DNA of 64,000 nt, from positions 48,463 to 112,462 of the forward strand of contig JANXAL010000112.1 in assembly GCA_025062325.1 (NCBI GenBank), read 5' to 3'. This stretch comes from Roseiflexus sp. (GTDB lineage Bacteria; Chloroflexota; Chloroflexia; Chloroflexales; Roseiflexaceae). The position numbers and the translations under genes were made by a program. Under the pieces are notes generated by a model. The model was not told where the DNA came from and searched no databases. It saw only the letters and a list, made by a program, of their open reading frames with translations. Position 1 is the stretch's first letter. Each line of letters starts with the position of its first letter. Positions 36,436 through 45,475 of this stretch are shown here, one piece after another.

Positions 36436-36824
36436 GGATGCCTGATCGTCGCTGGTGCGGCAGCGCCGCCTGTACGCTCTCAATCATACTCGCAGCCAGG
36501 CGCATCGTGGAACACAAGATGTGATCGAAATGTTGGCGTATCTGCAACAGATGGGCAAGCAGGCGCAACTTCCTGCCATCTCTTTCGTTGTATAGTATGA
36601 AACAGACGAGCGATCACGCGGCGGAGACCACAGATAATCACAAAGCGGCTCGCTAGGCTGGTTCTCGGTCACTGCTCATTTACCATTCGGTAGGATTTGT
36701 GGTACCATGAATAGCGCGAATCCACGTCATTGAGGGTACGCCCTGAAGCGTATCAACTATGCATCGACGCAGAAAAGTGCCACATCCGCGATATTCGATT
36801 GCGGACAGAGTGAGGGAACGATCT
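36436..36824. other. Divergent region between the response regulator and lon
   Basis: About 390 bases that must carry the promoters of both genes. No complete -35/-10 pair or heat-shock (CIRCE or HrcA) inverted repeat was recognised upstream of lon. Confidence 0.4.
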
Positions 36825-39176
36825 ATGGGAAAAATGATTGAGACTTCCGATCACGATCTCCCACTGGTTATTCTGGGAGAAATGGTGATCATGCCACACA
36901 TGACGGTACCGCTGCAGGTGGGGCAGGGGAAGTCGTACCGCGCCATGGAACAGGCGTGGGAAAATGATCATCTTGTTTTGTTGATTTTCGTATCTGAAAG
37001 CGAAATCGAGACGTATAAGAACAGCCAACCGCAGCAGTTGCCGCCAGTGGGCGTGATTGCGCGTCTTGATGAGTTTGTCAAACTGCCTGACGGTACGGCG
37101 CGCATCATCCTGGAAGGCATCAGCCGCGCGTTGGTTCAGGGGATGCTGCAGAGCGAGCCATTCTACCGCGTGCGTTGCCGTGCCATCAGCGATCCCGAGC
37201 CAAAGGGCATCGAGATCGAAGCCTTGATGGACTCGGTCAAGCAGCAGATAGATGAATTTGTTGACCATCTTGGCGAGGTGCCGCAAGATGCGGTCGCGTT
37301 CGTGCATCGCATCGATAAGCCAGGGCAGTTGGCGGATATTGTTACATGGGCGCCAGCGTTTGAATTCAAAGAGCGGCTTGATATTCTGAATGAACTTGAC
37401 CCGGTCGAGCGGTTGCGCCGCGCGCATCGACTGCTTGCTCGCCAGCTCGAATTGCTCAAACTGCGCCGGAAGATCCAGCAGGATACGAAGGAAGTGCTGG
37501 ACCAGAGCCAGCGCGAGTACTTCCTGCGCGAGCAACTGCGCGTCATTCGCCGCGAACTGGGCGAAGATGATGATATTGATGATCCGATTGATGAGTTGAA
37601 ACGGAAGATTAATCAGCTCAATGCGCCGGACTACGTCAAAGAGCAGGCAATGCACGAGCTCAAGCGCCTGGCGCAGCAAGGCATGAATAGCCCTGAGGCA
37701 GGTGTCATCCGCACGTACCTCGACTGGATCCTGAATCTGCCTTGGGCTGAGGAGGAACTGCCCGAGATCAGCCTGCACGAGGCGCAGAAGGTGCTCGATG
37801 AGGATCACTACGGTCTCGAAAAGGTCAAAGAGCGCATCCTGGAGTACCTCGCAGTGCGCAAGCTGGCAGGCAATCGGATGCGTTCACCCATCCTGTGCTT
37901 CGTAGGGCCGCCTGGCGTTGGGAAGACGTCGCTTGGGCGCTCGATCGCACGTGCGCTTGGACGCAAGTTTGTGCGCACCAGCCTTGGCGGGATCCGCGAT
38001 GAGGCCGAAATCCGCGGTCACCGGCGCACGTACATTGGCGCGCTGCCCGGGCGCATCATCCAGGGAATAAAAACGGCGAAGTCGCGCTATCCGGTGTATG
38101 TGCTCGATGAGATCGACAAGGTCGGTCAGGACTTCCGCGGCGACCCAACGGCAGCGCTGTTGGAAGTGCTCGACCCTGAGCAGAACAATGCGTTCTCCGA
38201 TCACTACCTGGAGATCCCCTTTGATCTCTCGCAGGTGATATTCATTGCTACCGCCAACCAGCTCGATACGATTCCGAACCCGCTGCGCGACCGCATGGAG
38301 ATTATTGAGATTGGCGGGTACACGGAGGACGAGAAACTGGGCATTGCTCAGGGGTTCCTGGTGCGCAAGCAGCGCGAATTCCATGGGCTGACGCCGGATC
38401 AACTGATCATCACTGATGCTGCCATCATCAAAATCGTGCGCGAATATACCCGCGAAGCGGGAGTGCGCAATCTGGAGCGCGAAATCGCTACCCTGTGCCG
38501 CAAGACGGCGCGAAAGGTGGCGGCTGCCAGCGATGGCGAACCGGTTGAGTTCCCGATCGTCATCGATGCGCCGGACATTCCTAACTACCTGGGTCCGGAG
38601 CGCTACACCTTCGGTCTGGCGGAAGAGAAGGACGAGGTTGGTGTGGCGACTGGCGTGACATGGTCGCCGACCGGCGGTGATGTGCTCTCAATCGAGGTGC
38701 TGCCGGTGCGCGGCAAGGGCGGCCTCCAGCTTACCGGTCAACTTGGCGAGGTGATGAAAGAGAGCGCTCAGGCGGCCATGAGTTATGCACGGTTCCGCGC
38801 TGAGCAGCTTGGCGTCGATCCGAGCTACTTCGACGAGCACAATATTCACATCCACGTGCCAGAGGGCGCCGTGCCGAAGGACGGTCCGTCGGCTGGCATT
38901 ACGCTGACGACGGCGCTGATCTCAGCGGTGACCGGCAAACCGGTGCGACGGGATGTGGCGATGACCGGTGAGATCACACTGCGCGGCAAGGTGCTGCCGA
39001 TTGGCGGCTTGAAAGAGAAGACGCTGGCAGCGCATCGCGCAGGCATTCGCACCTTCATCCTGCCGAAGGACAATGCAAAAGACATTGCCGAACTGCCGAA
39101 GAAGGTGCGTGAGGAGTTGCAGTTGATCCCGGTCTCGTCAATGGATGAGGTGCTGAAGATCGCGCTCGCGCACTAG
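36825..39176 (+). CDS. lon: ATP-dependent Lon protease
   Basis: This cytoplasmic AAA+ serine protease degrades damaged and regulatory proteins. From ATG 36825 it has 783 residues, the normal LonA length. It contains an N-terminal substrate domain from about residue 10, Walker [14 protein letters not shown] near 361, Walker [18 protein letters not shown], and the proteolytic domain. That domain has Ser689 in [10 protein letters not shown] and Lys732 in [24 protein letters not shown] precedes ATG 36825. An in-frame start at 36759 adds 22 basic residues of doubtful value. Confidence 0.95.
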   Translation: MGKMIETSDHDLPLVILGEMVIMPHMTVPLQVGQGKSYRAMEQAWENDHLVLLIFVSESEIETYKNSQPQQLPPVGVIARLDEFVKLPDGTARIILEGISRALVQGMLQSEPFYRVRCRAISDPEPKGIEIEALMDSVKQQIDEFVDHLGEVPQDAVAFVHRIDKPGQLADIVTWAPAFEFKERLDILNELDPVERLRRAHRLLARQLELLKLRRKIQQDTKEVLDQSQREYFLREQLRVIRRELGEDDDIDDPIDELKRKINQLNAPDYVKEQAMHELKRLAQQGMNSPEAGVIRTYLDWILNLPWAEEELPEISLHEAQKVLDEDHYGLEKVKERILEYLAVRKLAGNRMRSPILCFVGPPGVGKTSLGRSIARALGRKFVRTSLGGIRDEAEIRGHRRTYIGALPGRIIQGIKTAKSRYPVYVLDEIDKVGQDFRGDPTAALLEVLDPEQNNAFSDHYLEIPFDLSQVIFIATANQLDTIPNPLRDRMEIIEIGGYTEDEKLGIAQGFLVRKQREFHGLTPDQLIITDAAIIKIVREYTREAGVRNLEREIATLCRKTARKVAAASDGEPVEFPIVIDAPDIPNYLGPERYTFGLAEEKDEVGVATGVTWSPTGGDVLSIEVLPVRGKGGLQLTGQLGEVMKESAQAAMSYARFRAEQLGVDPSYFDEHNIHIHVPEGAVPKDGPSAGITLTTALISAVTGKPVRRDVAMTGEITLRGKVLPIGGLKEKTLAAHRAGIRTFILPKDNAKDIAELPKKVREELQLIPVSSMDEVLKIALAH

Positions 39177-39226
39177 AGAGGATTTCTCGGAACGTCTGAC
39201 GCACAGAAGCGAAAACGTAATCGTGA

Positions 39227-39250
39227 GGGCTGCTCCTGATGGGGCAGCCC
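39227..39250 (+). terminator. Intrinsic terminator of lon
   Basis: GGGCTGCTCC pairs with GGGGCAGCCC (one G-T pair) around the loop TGAT, followed by GTTTCTAT. It begins 50 bases after the lon stop. Confidence 0.72.
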
Positions 39251-39339
39251 GTTTCTATATGTCAAACACTTCGTGGACATTGACAGCAAACCCTTCCAAC
39301 AACCGCGATGGCGCCTGTGCACTGCTGTGCTCATATGCA

Positions 39340-39943
39340 TCACTCCTGACAGAATCGCTCGACTGGAACCGGCAACGGCGCCGTCTGCGACGGCAGACGC
39401 GCCTTTCCGCGAAAGGCGCCGCGTGAACGATAGGCGCCGTGTTCCAGCACGAGAACCTCCACCGTCTGCGCTGCCGGATCGACAACCCAATACTCACGCA
39501 CGCCCGCTCGCGCATATGCATCCTGCTTCTCGCGCCGACCATGCCCCGCTGTGCCAGGGGACAGGATTTCGACACTCAGGTCGGGCGCGCCGATGATGCG
39601 GCTGCGGGTGATGATGCCAAGATTGGCGTTCAGGATGACGACAATATCGGGCTGCACGACGGTATCGGGCGCCAGTTCGACATCGGTTGGCGCAGCAAAG
39701 ACGCGCCCTAAACCTGCAAACTGGATATGGGTGACAAGAAACGTAACCATTCGCACGCTGACGCTCTGATGTCCTAGTTCTGGCGCTGGTGTCGTATAGA
39801 GCACTCCTGCAACGACCTCGTAGAGGTTCGTCCTCTGGCAGCGCCGCATAGTCGGCATATGTCCAGTGTCCCGGTGGCAGTCCGCTGATTGGAGTGGCGA
39901 TGGTGACGACAGGGAGAGTATCACAGGAGTCTGGCACGGTCAT
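39340..39943 (-). pseudogene. Frameshifted Uma2-family (DUF820) endonuclease-like gene
   Basis: Uma2 proteins have a restriction-endonuclease-like fold and are abundant in Cyanobacteria and Chloroflexota. The N-terminal part (LPPGHWTYADYAALPEDE) is in one frame from ATG 39943. The rest (NLYEVVAGVLYTTPAPELGHQ, VQPDIVVI, GAPDLSVEILSPGT, REYWVVDP) continues in the +1 frame down to 39340. The break is at about 39828-39834. The family usually has EDGNRYEV-like residues here, so two bases may be missing. The nuclease-fold residues in PDIV and EILSP are kept, so decay is recent or a sequencing error is possible. Confidence 0.75.
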
Positions 39944-40080
39944 AGACGCCTGCCTTTCACGAATGTCTGCGGACATCGTCGCATGCCCGCCTGGGTCTCA
40001 GTCGCTGCGGCCTGTCAGGACGCTTGAGCGCTCGAACGGTTTCGACACGCTCACGCAGGTTTGTATGGCGTTCGGGGACA

Positions 40081-40156
40081 CACGGATTCGCACGGATTGA
40101 GACGGATGTCCACGGATTGATCGTCTGGTATGACAGGCGGATCCGTGCGAATCCGT
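40081..40156. repeat. Inverted repeat of the CACGGATT type
   Basis: ACGGATTCGCACGGAT (40082-40097) is exactly repeated in reverse complement at 40141-40156. A further CACGGATT lies between the arms and related GAATCCGCG words follow. Such elements are dispersed in many bacterial genomes. It sits between the Uma2 pseudogene and the GH57 gene 3' end and could fold as a 16-bp stem. Confidence 0.7.
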
Positions 40157-40209
40157 TGCGTCCGCGTGAATCCGCGTTCTATGCATAACCAATGGTGTCT
40201 AAACCTGTC

Positions 40210-42645
40210 TTACCTGCCGTGCCCGCTCATGCTGATGCCGAGCAGCATCGCCACCGTTGCAAAGCGATCGGTCCAGAGCCGAGCGCGCTGATCCCCGGTG
40301 ATCGCACGCGCCGCCAGAGCGGCGTAATGGGTTGAGCGAATGGCAAAAATGTCGTTCTGGGCGCGCCATAGATCGATCTCAAACGGCAACGCGCGTATCA
40401 GCCGCGCCAGGCTCAACAGGCGGTCCAGGAGCGCCGATGATTCGGGGTCGGTGAGAAGCCGCGCTGTGACCTGTTCAACAGCGCGGCGCAGTTCGCTGAT
40501 CAACGGCTCACGCGCAAGCGACACCCCTGCCCGGCGCGCCGAGTCGATCAACGACCGCGCTCGCTCGAAGTCCGGCGGCTCTGCCGTCAGCGCACGATAG
40601 ACGGCCATACTCATAGCATACTCTGCAGCCCTGGCGACTTCTGGCGGCAGCGGGATGCCCTGGTTGGTCAGGAACGAAATGAGCGGCGTGTGCCGGTCGT
40701 AGAGGCGTTGATAGGCGGCAGCAGTCTCCTCCAGCGCAGGCGTCAGGATTGCTTGGACGATCGCACGCTGCTCATCGTAGAAGACCGATTTGAGCGAGTA
40801 ATCGAGTCGTCCAAAGTGATTGGTCAACGCCTGAACGACTCCCGCAAGATCGGCGCGCTCAAAGGCGGGTGAGATGGTGTGAAGCAGGTCGGCGTAGCTT
40901 GCTGCGCCATCTTCAGTGCGTACTCCGCCGATCAGGTTCTGGTCGCCAAGGTGCAGGACGCCATAGCGCAGCTCTGCCGATTCGAGCGTAATGGTTGAGG
41001 TCACCCGCGCCACGCCCAGCGCCAGTTTGGCGTGACCAGCCTCCATTACCCGATGGCGTCGCTGTTCGACCGTGTAGCAGTAGACCTTGCCCGGTTCGCT
41101 CTGCACGTTGAAGAGCGACGTGGCGGCATAGTGCGCCGCAACCTGGCGCAGATCGACGACATGCGGCAGCACGAGCTGCTCATAGACGCCACGACCGTTG
41201 ACGAATTGCGGGAGATTGCTCGGCGCTTCCGCCAGCCGCCGCAGAAACTCCGGCTCCAGGTCTTCGCCGTCGAGCGTGCGCGCTAGTTGAATAGCGCGCG
41301 CCGCGTACTGCAGCACCTGAACGGTTTCAAGACCCGAAATTTCGGCGAAAAACCAGCCGCAACTGGTGTACATCAGCATCGCCTGACGTTGGATTTCGAG
41401 CAGGTGCAGCACTTCAACCTGCTCCTCAGTGCTCAATTCGCGCGTTGCGTGTTCGGCAAGGAAGGTGTTGATCGACTCAGGCGAGCGGTCGAGCACCACG
41501 CGGATGTAGTCGTCACGCGCAGCCCATGGATCAAGCAGCAGGCGTTCTGCGGCAGCCTCAAAGCGCGCTGCCAGAGTATCACGCAGCCAGTCGAGCGCGG
41601 CGCGCAAAGGCGCGCGCCATGTCTGTTTCCAGCCCTCACGCCCTCCATTGCTGCACCCGCAGTCGCTGCGCCAGCGCTCGATGCCGTGGAAGCAGCTCCA
41701 TGAGGTGCGTTCTGCAATCTGAACCTCGTGCGTCGGCGGGTGAATGGTGAGAAACTCAGAATAGTTCGTCAGGCGCGCCAGCCGCTCGCGCTCCAGATAG
41801 TAGAGCGCATAGGCGAGCGCCATGTCGCCGCGCGGATGGTGATGCCCGTAGGTTTCGCCATCGGTGGCAATGTGTACCAGTTGCGGTCCCGGTCGTCCAT
41901 TGAACCCGCCGAGCAGACGATGGGCGAAGTTCTCGCCGTTGTAGAGCAAACCTTCGAATGCGACCGCACGCGAGATGGGACCGTCATAGAAAAAGATGAC
42001 AATTGACCGACCTGATGGAAGCCGTTGCAAATACGGCATGGTCGGGTCGATTTTGCCGCCGCTGACGTCCTGCCAGGATGTCGCGCCAATCTTGCGCACC
42101 GCGCGCGCCTGATAGGGCGACAGGATAGTAAAGTGAATGCCACACTCCGCCAGCGTCTCCAAGGTCTCAGTATCAACGGCAGTCTCCGGCAGCCACATGC
42201 CCTCTGGCATGCGCCCGAAGCGCCGCTCGAAGTCGCGGATGCCCCAAATGACCTGCGTGCGCTTGTCGCGTTTGTTGGCAAGCGGCAGGATCATATGGTT
42301 ATACGCCTGAGCAATCGCCGATCCGTGCCCCGAAAAGAGCAAACGGCTCTGTCGGTCGGCCTCGATAATCGCGTGGTAGGTGGCAGGAACGTGCTTTTCG
42401 AGCCAGGCGAGCAGGGTCGGACCGAAGTTGAAGCTAATGCGCGCGTAGTTGTTGACAATGTGCGTGATACGTCCATCGCCGTCCAGAATGCGAGACGCCG
42501 TGTTGGGCGTGTAGCATTCGGCAGCGACGCGCTCATTCCAGTCGTGATATGGATGGGCGGAGTGTTGCGGCGCAATCGTCTCAAGCCACGGATTCTCTCG
42601 CGGCGGTTGATAAAAATGTCCGTGAATGCAGATATAGCGTTCCAA
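40210..42645 (-). CDS. Glycoside hydrolase family 57 protein with DUF3536
   Basis: An 811-residue retaining alpha-glucan-active enzyme or relative. It opens with the GH57 signature YICIHGHFYQPPRENPW. FGRMPEGMWLPETAVD near residue 165 contains a conserved glutamate, and HIATDGETYGHHHPRGDMAL near 255 holds the acidic/His cluster. The C-terminal half is the DUF3536 helical region. The start is TTG at 42645, 3 bases after the lutB stop, within GGGGTGAGGT; no better start precedes the conserved block. It is therefore the third gene of the lutA-lutB transcript, an unusual partner for lactate oxidation. The substrate is probably glycogen-like. Confidence 0.88.
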   Translation of the reverse strand: MERYICIHGHFYQPPRENPWLETIAPQHSAHPYHDWNERVAAECYTPNTASRILDGDGRITHIVNNYARISFNFGPTLLAWLEKHVPATYHAIIEADRQSRLLFSGHGSAIAQAYNHMILPLANKRDKRTQVIWGIRDFERRFGRMPEGMWLPETAVDTETLETLAECGIHFTILSPYQARAVRKIGATSWQDVSGGKIDPTMPYLQRLPSGRSIVIFFYDGPISRAVAFEGLLYNGENFAHRLLGGFNGRPGPQLVHIATDGETYGHHHPRGDMALAYALYYLERERLARLTNYSEFLTIHPPTHEVQIAERTSWSCFHGIERWRSDCGCSNGGREGWKQTWRAPLRAALDWLRDTLAARFEAAAERLLLDPWAARDDYIRVVLDRSPESINTFLAEHATRELSTEEQVEVLHLLEIQRQAMLMYTSCGWFFAEISGLETVQVLQYAARAIQLARTLDGEDLEPEFLRRLAEAPSNLPQFVNGRGVYEQLVLPHVVDLRQVAAHYAATSLFNVQSEPGKVYCYTVEQRRHRVMEAGHAKLALGVARVTSTITLESAELRYGVLHLGDQNLIGGVRTEDGAASYADLLHTISPAFERADLAGVVQALTNHFGRLDYSLKSVFYDEQRAIVQAILTPALEETAAAYQRLYDRHTPLISFLTNQGIPLPPEVARAAEYAMSMAVYRALTAEPPDFERARSLIDSARRAGVSLAREPLISELRRAVEQVTARLLTDPESSALLDRLLSLARLIRALPFEIDLWRAQNDIFAIRSTHYAALAARAITGDQRARLWTDRFATVAMLLGISMSGHGR

Positions 42646-42648
42646 ACC

Positions 42649-44061
42649 TCACCCCTGTTTCTTCCGCTCTTCCCACAGTTCGGTAAACGTCTTCGGCGCG
42701 AATGGCGGAAAATCGCGCTGCTTCGTCCAGCCGTCGAGCGGCGGCGGGAGCCAGCGCACCTGTCCGTTCCGCGCCAGCAGATGCGTGCCAAGCGATGCGA
42801 GTTTACCTCCCCATCGGTAGAACGTGGGATTGGTCATCAACTGGCGCCAGCCGAACATTGCTATCGGCTCGTATGCTTCGTGCTTGCCGTTTCCTACTGC
42901 GTCGGCGCGCAGTCGCAACAGTAGATCGGGAATAGCGATCTTGACCGGACATGCCCACTCGCACGCGCCGCACAGACTCGAAGCGTGCGGCAGTTTGTAG
43001 GCGTCGGGAAGATCCGGTTGGAGCAACGGCGTCAGAATCGCGCCAATCGGACCGGAATAGACCCCGCCATACGCATGCCCGCCGATCGACTGATAGACCG
43101 GACAAGCATTCAGACAGGCGCCACAACGGATGCACATCAGCGCCTCAGCGTACTTCCCGCCGATGATCTCCGAACGACGATTGTCGAGCAGCACTAGGTG
43201 GAATTCGTCCGGTCCGTCCGGCTCGTAGGGGCGGCGCGGTCCGCTGATGATCGAGGTATAGACTGAGAGACGTTGCCCGGTTGCCGAGCGCGCCAGCACC
43301 TGCAACAGTACGCCGAGGTCGTCGAGGCTTTCGCAGATGCGCTCGATGCCCATGATGGCAACGTGAATGCGCGGCGCTGTAGTCGTCAGGCGGGCATTCC
43401 CTTCGTTTTCAACGATCACAATTGCTCCTTCGTTTGCCACGCCGAAATTCACCCCGCTGATCCCCATGTCCGCCTGGAGGAAGCGCTGCCGCAGCGCCGC
43501 GCGTGCTGTGCGGGTCATCGTCGGAATATCATCGGTCGGTTCCATGCCCAGGTGCTTCACGAAGAGGTCACGCACCTGCTCACGGGTCTTGTGGATAGCG
43601 GGCGCAATAATGTGCGATGGCGTTTCACCAGCAAGTTGAATGATATACTCGCCAAGATCGGTTTCGATGACTTCTAGCCCGGCGTGTTCAAGCGCCTCGT
43701 TCAGATGGATCTCTTCCGATGCCATTGATTTCGATTTGACGATGGTGCGCACGCCGCGCTTCTGCGCCAGGTCAAGGATGTACTGGCGCGCCGCTGCGCC
43801 ATCCTCCGCCCAGCAGACGTGTCCGCCGCGCTGCTCGACGTTATTGGCAAGGCGCACCAGCAATTCATCGAGACGCGCCAGCGCCCTGGCACGAATAGCG
43901 CGCGCCTGGTTGCGCAGCGCCTCAAAATTATCGACGTCGGCGACTGCCTTCGCACGATTGCCGATGAAGCGCGTCGTCGCCCGCGCAAGCGCCGTTTGGA
44001 GCAACTGGTCGTGCAGCGCCCCATCCACCCGCTCAACGAACGCAACCGTATGTGTCGCCAT
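42649..44061 (-). CDS. lutB: LutB-type iron-sulfur protein (LUD domain, lactate utilisation)
   Basis: A 470-residue cytoplasmic protein of the LutB/YkgF family. An N-terminal LUD domain (about residues 60-290, with SMASEEIHLNEALEHAGLEVIETDLGEYIIQL and FGVANEGAIVIVENEGN) is followed by two 4Fe-4S motifs, CIRCGACLNACP and CGACEWACP. In Bacillus LutABC oxidises L-lactate. A separate lutC gene is not seen here. ATG 44061 has GGGAAGGAC upstream; the longer frame to 44100 runs into the telomere-like repeat. It lies between lutA and the GH57 gene in one operon. Confidence 0.9.
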   Translation of the reverse strand: MATHTVAFVERVDGALHDQLLQTALARATTRFIGNRAKAVADVDNFEALRNQARAIRARALARLDELLVRLANNVEQRGGHVCWAEDGAAARQYILDLAQKRGVRTIVKSKSMASEEIHLNEALEHAGLEVIETDLGEYIIQLAGETPSHIIAPAIHKTREQVRDLFVKHLGMEPTDDIPTMTRTARAALRQRFLQADMGISGVNFGVANEGAIVIVENEGNARLTTTAPRIHVAIMGIERICESLDDLGVLLQVLARSATGQRLSVYTSIISGPRRPYEPDGPDEFHLVLLDNRRSEIIGGKYAEALMCIRCGACLNACPVYQSIGGHAYGGVYSGPIGAILTPLLQPDLPDAYKLPHASSLCGACEWACPVKIAIPDLLLRLRADAVGNGKHEAYEPIAMFGWRQLMTNPTFYRWGGKLASLGTHLLARNGQVRWLPPPLDGWTKQRDFPPFAPKTFTELWEERKKQG

Positions 44062-44084
44062 AGCTGTATGTCCTTCCCATCTCG

Positions 44085-44134
44085 AAACCCTAACCCTCAA
44101 CCCCTAACCCTTAACCCCTTAACCCCCACCCTAT
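44085..44134. repeat. Telomere-like CCCTAA-type repeat at the lutA 3' end
   Basis: About 50 bases of degenerate CCCTAA/CCCCTTAA units on the plus strand, equal to GGGTTA on the minus strand. On the lutA strand it encodes the last residues (GVKGLRVRG) and supplies the TGA stop, then continues to just before the lutB ribosome-binding site. Related arrays occur at 61675-61723 and 62936-62957. Confidence 0.85.
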
Positions 44135-44861
44135 TCGCCAACACCTCAGCGAGATGGCACGCTCGCACACGCGATCTCGACCGGCTGAGTCCGCCTGCGA
44201 TCTGCGTCATACAACTGGCGTCGCCGGTTACCACCAGGTCACAACCACACTCGGCGATATGCGTTAGTTTCCGCCGCAACATTGCCTCCGAGATCTGATG
44301 CTGCTTGATTGCAAAGAGACCGCCAAAGCCGCAGCATTCGTCGCTGCCCGGCAATGGCACGATGCGCGCGCCAGCGACGTTCTCGAGCAGCGCGCGCGCC
44401 TGACGACCTAGCCCCATATATCGCAACCCGTGGCAGGAGTCGTGCACCGCGATCACTCCATCGTACCGCGCACCAACGTCGGTGACACCCAGCACATCAA
44501 CCAGGTATTCGCTCAGTTCATACGTGCGCTTTGCCAGTTCTTTCGCTGCCGCTGCGTGGCGTGTGCCATCGAACAGTTCGTGGTACAGATGGCGGATCAT
44601 TGCGCCACACGAACCCGACGGCAGCACCACGTCCCCCTGGTTGCGCAGAATTTCGATGGTGCGCCCCGCAACGATGTAGGAGTCGTTGCGGAATCCAGCG
44701 TTGAACGCCATCTGCCCGCAGCACGTTAGTCCGCGCGGAACAACCACCTCGACCCCCTGGCGCTCGAGCAGTTCTGCTGCGGCAAACCCGATGTTAGGAT
44801 AGATCTGATCAACAATGCACGTAACAAAAAGCACAGCGCGCCGGTGCGGTTGTGCGGTCAT
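44097..44861 (-). CDS. lutA: LutA-type iron-sulfur oxidoreductase subunit
   Basis: A 254-residue protein with two CCG (cysteine-rich) domains as in LutA/YkgE and HdrB: VTCIVDQIYP with RGLTCCGQMAFNAG, and HDSCHGLRYMGLGRQARALL with DECCGFGGLFAIK. It binds a 4Fe-4S or non-cubane cluster and works with LutB in lactate oxidation. The last dozen residues come from the GGGTTA-type repeat and are not part of the conserved family, so the native end was probably near LAEVLA. An extended -10 promoter lies about 45 bases upstream, and GAGG precedes the ATG. Confidence 0.9.
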   Translation of the reverse strand: MTAQPHRRAVLFVTCIVDQIYPNIGFAAAELLERQGVEVVVPRGLTCCGQMAFNAGFRNDSYIVAGRTIEILRNQGDVVLPSGSCGAMIRHLYHELFDGTRHAAAAKELAKRTYELSEYLVDVLGVTDVGARYDGVIAVHDSCHGLRYMGLGRQARALLENVAGARIVPLPGSDECCGFGGLFAIKQHQISEAMLRRKLTHIAECGCDLVVTGDASCMTQIAGGLSRSRSRVRACHLAEVLANRVGVKGLRVRG

Positions 44862-44905
44862 CGAGGACCTCTTCTCTGTTCTGAAACGGTGCGAATTCCT
44901 GTCGC

Positions 44906-44914
44906 ATTATAGCA
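44906..44914 (-). promoter_or_regulatory. Extended -10 promoter for lutA-lutB-GH57
   Basis: TGCTATAAT reads on the minus strand 45 bases before the lutA ATG. There is no clear -35 box, as at the map promoter, which carries the identical TGCTATAAT. Confidence 0.55.
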
Positions 44915-45340
44915 AATGTCGCATACTGAGGCGTGCGTGCGGCTCTGGCGGGACTCCTGCTCGTGAAATTGCCAGGACATTCGGATGCTTCAGCCGATGT
45001 AGCATCTGGAAGCGCACGGATTTCTGCAGATCACGCCGGACTCACACAAATCCGCAACAATCCATCACTGCCTGATCGGTGGTCATCCAGCGCATCTGTC
45101 GAATCCCTGTTCCCTTCGTGCCGCATCGCCGGCGGATCCGTTAGGGCGGGGAGATTGCTTCGTTCGCGGTGACGTTTGAGCGACAGGATGCGGTGCAGAC
45201 TCTCATAAATCTCTTATCTTCCAACGGCATCCTTTCTGTGACGCAGTGCGTCTATTATGGTGAAATAGATATCGCGGCGGCTCAGAGAAAGGATGGACGT
45301 CACAGCATTCAACGTCGCCGCCGCCCTACCCCCTCTTTCC
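44915..45340. other. Long intergenic region between lutA and the Hdr-type gene
   Basis: About 430 bases without a recognised gene. A plus-strand frame from GTG 45169 gives a plausible-looking peptide (FERQDAVQTLINLLSSNG), but it has no ribosome-binding site and runs through the terminator hairpin. The region is upstream of an orphan plus-strand terminator, so an unrecognised small transcript is possible. Confidence 0.35.
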
Positions 45341-45366
45341 CGGTCGCCAGGGCGCGACCGTTTTTT
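45341..45366 (+). terminator. Orphan intrinsic terminator on the plus strand
   Basis: CGGTCGC (45341-45347) pairs with GCGACCG (45354-45360) around CAGGGC and is followed by six T residues. All flanking genes for kilobases are on the minus strand, so no known transcript ends here. It may mark a small plus-strand RNA. Confidence 0.65.
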
Positions 45367-45475
45367 GGTTGGTGAATCAGTATCGGCCAGGGGCCTGCTC
45401 CTGCGCCGTTCCCGGTTCGGGCAGGCGGGCGTGGGGGCCAGGCCCCTAACGCTCGCCTCTCGTCTCTCACCGCTC

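Noticed and set aside
44085..44134. CCCTAA repeats considered as a chromosome end
   Set aside because: They are internal, short, degenerate and flanked by normal genes on both sides.
45169..45375. 68-codon plus-strand frame upstream of the Hdr-type gene
   Set aside because: The first 45 residues look protein-like, but there is no ribosome-binding site and the frame crosses the terminator hairpin. At best it is a remnant.
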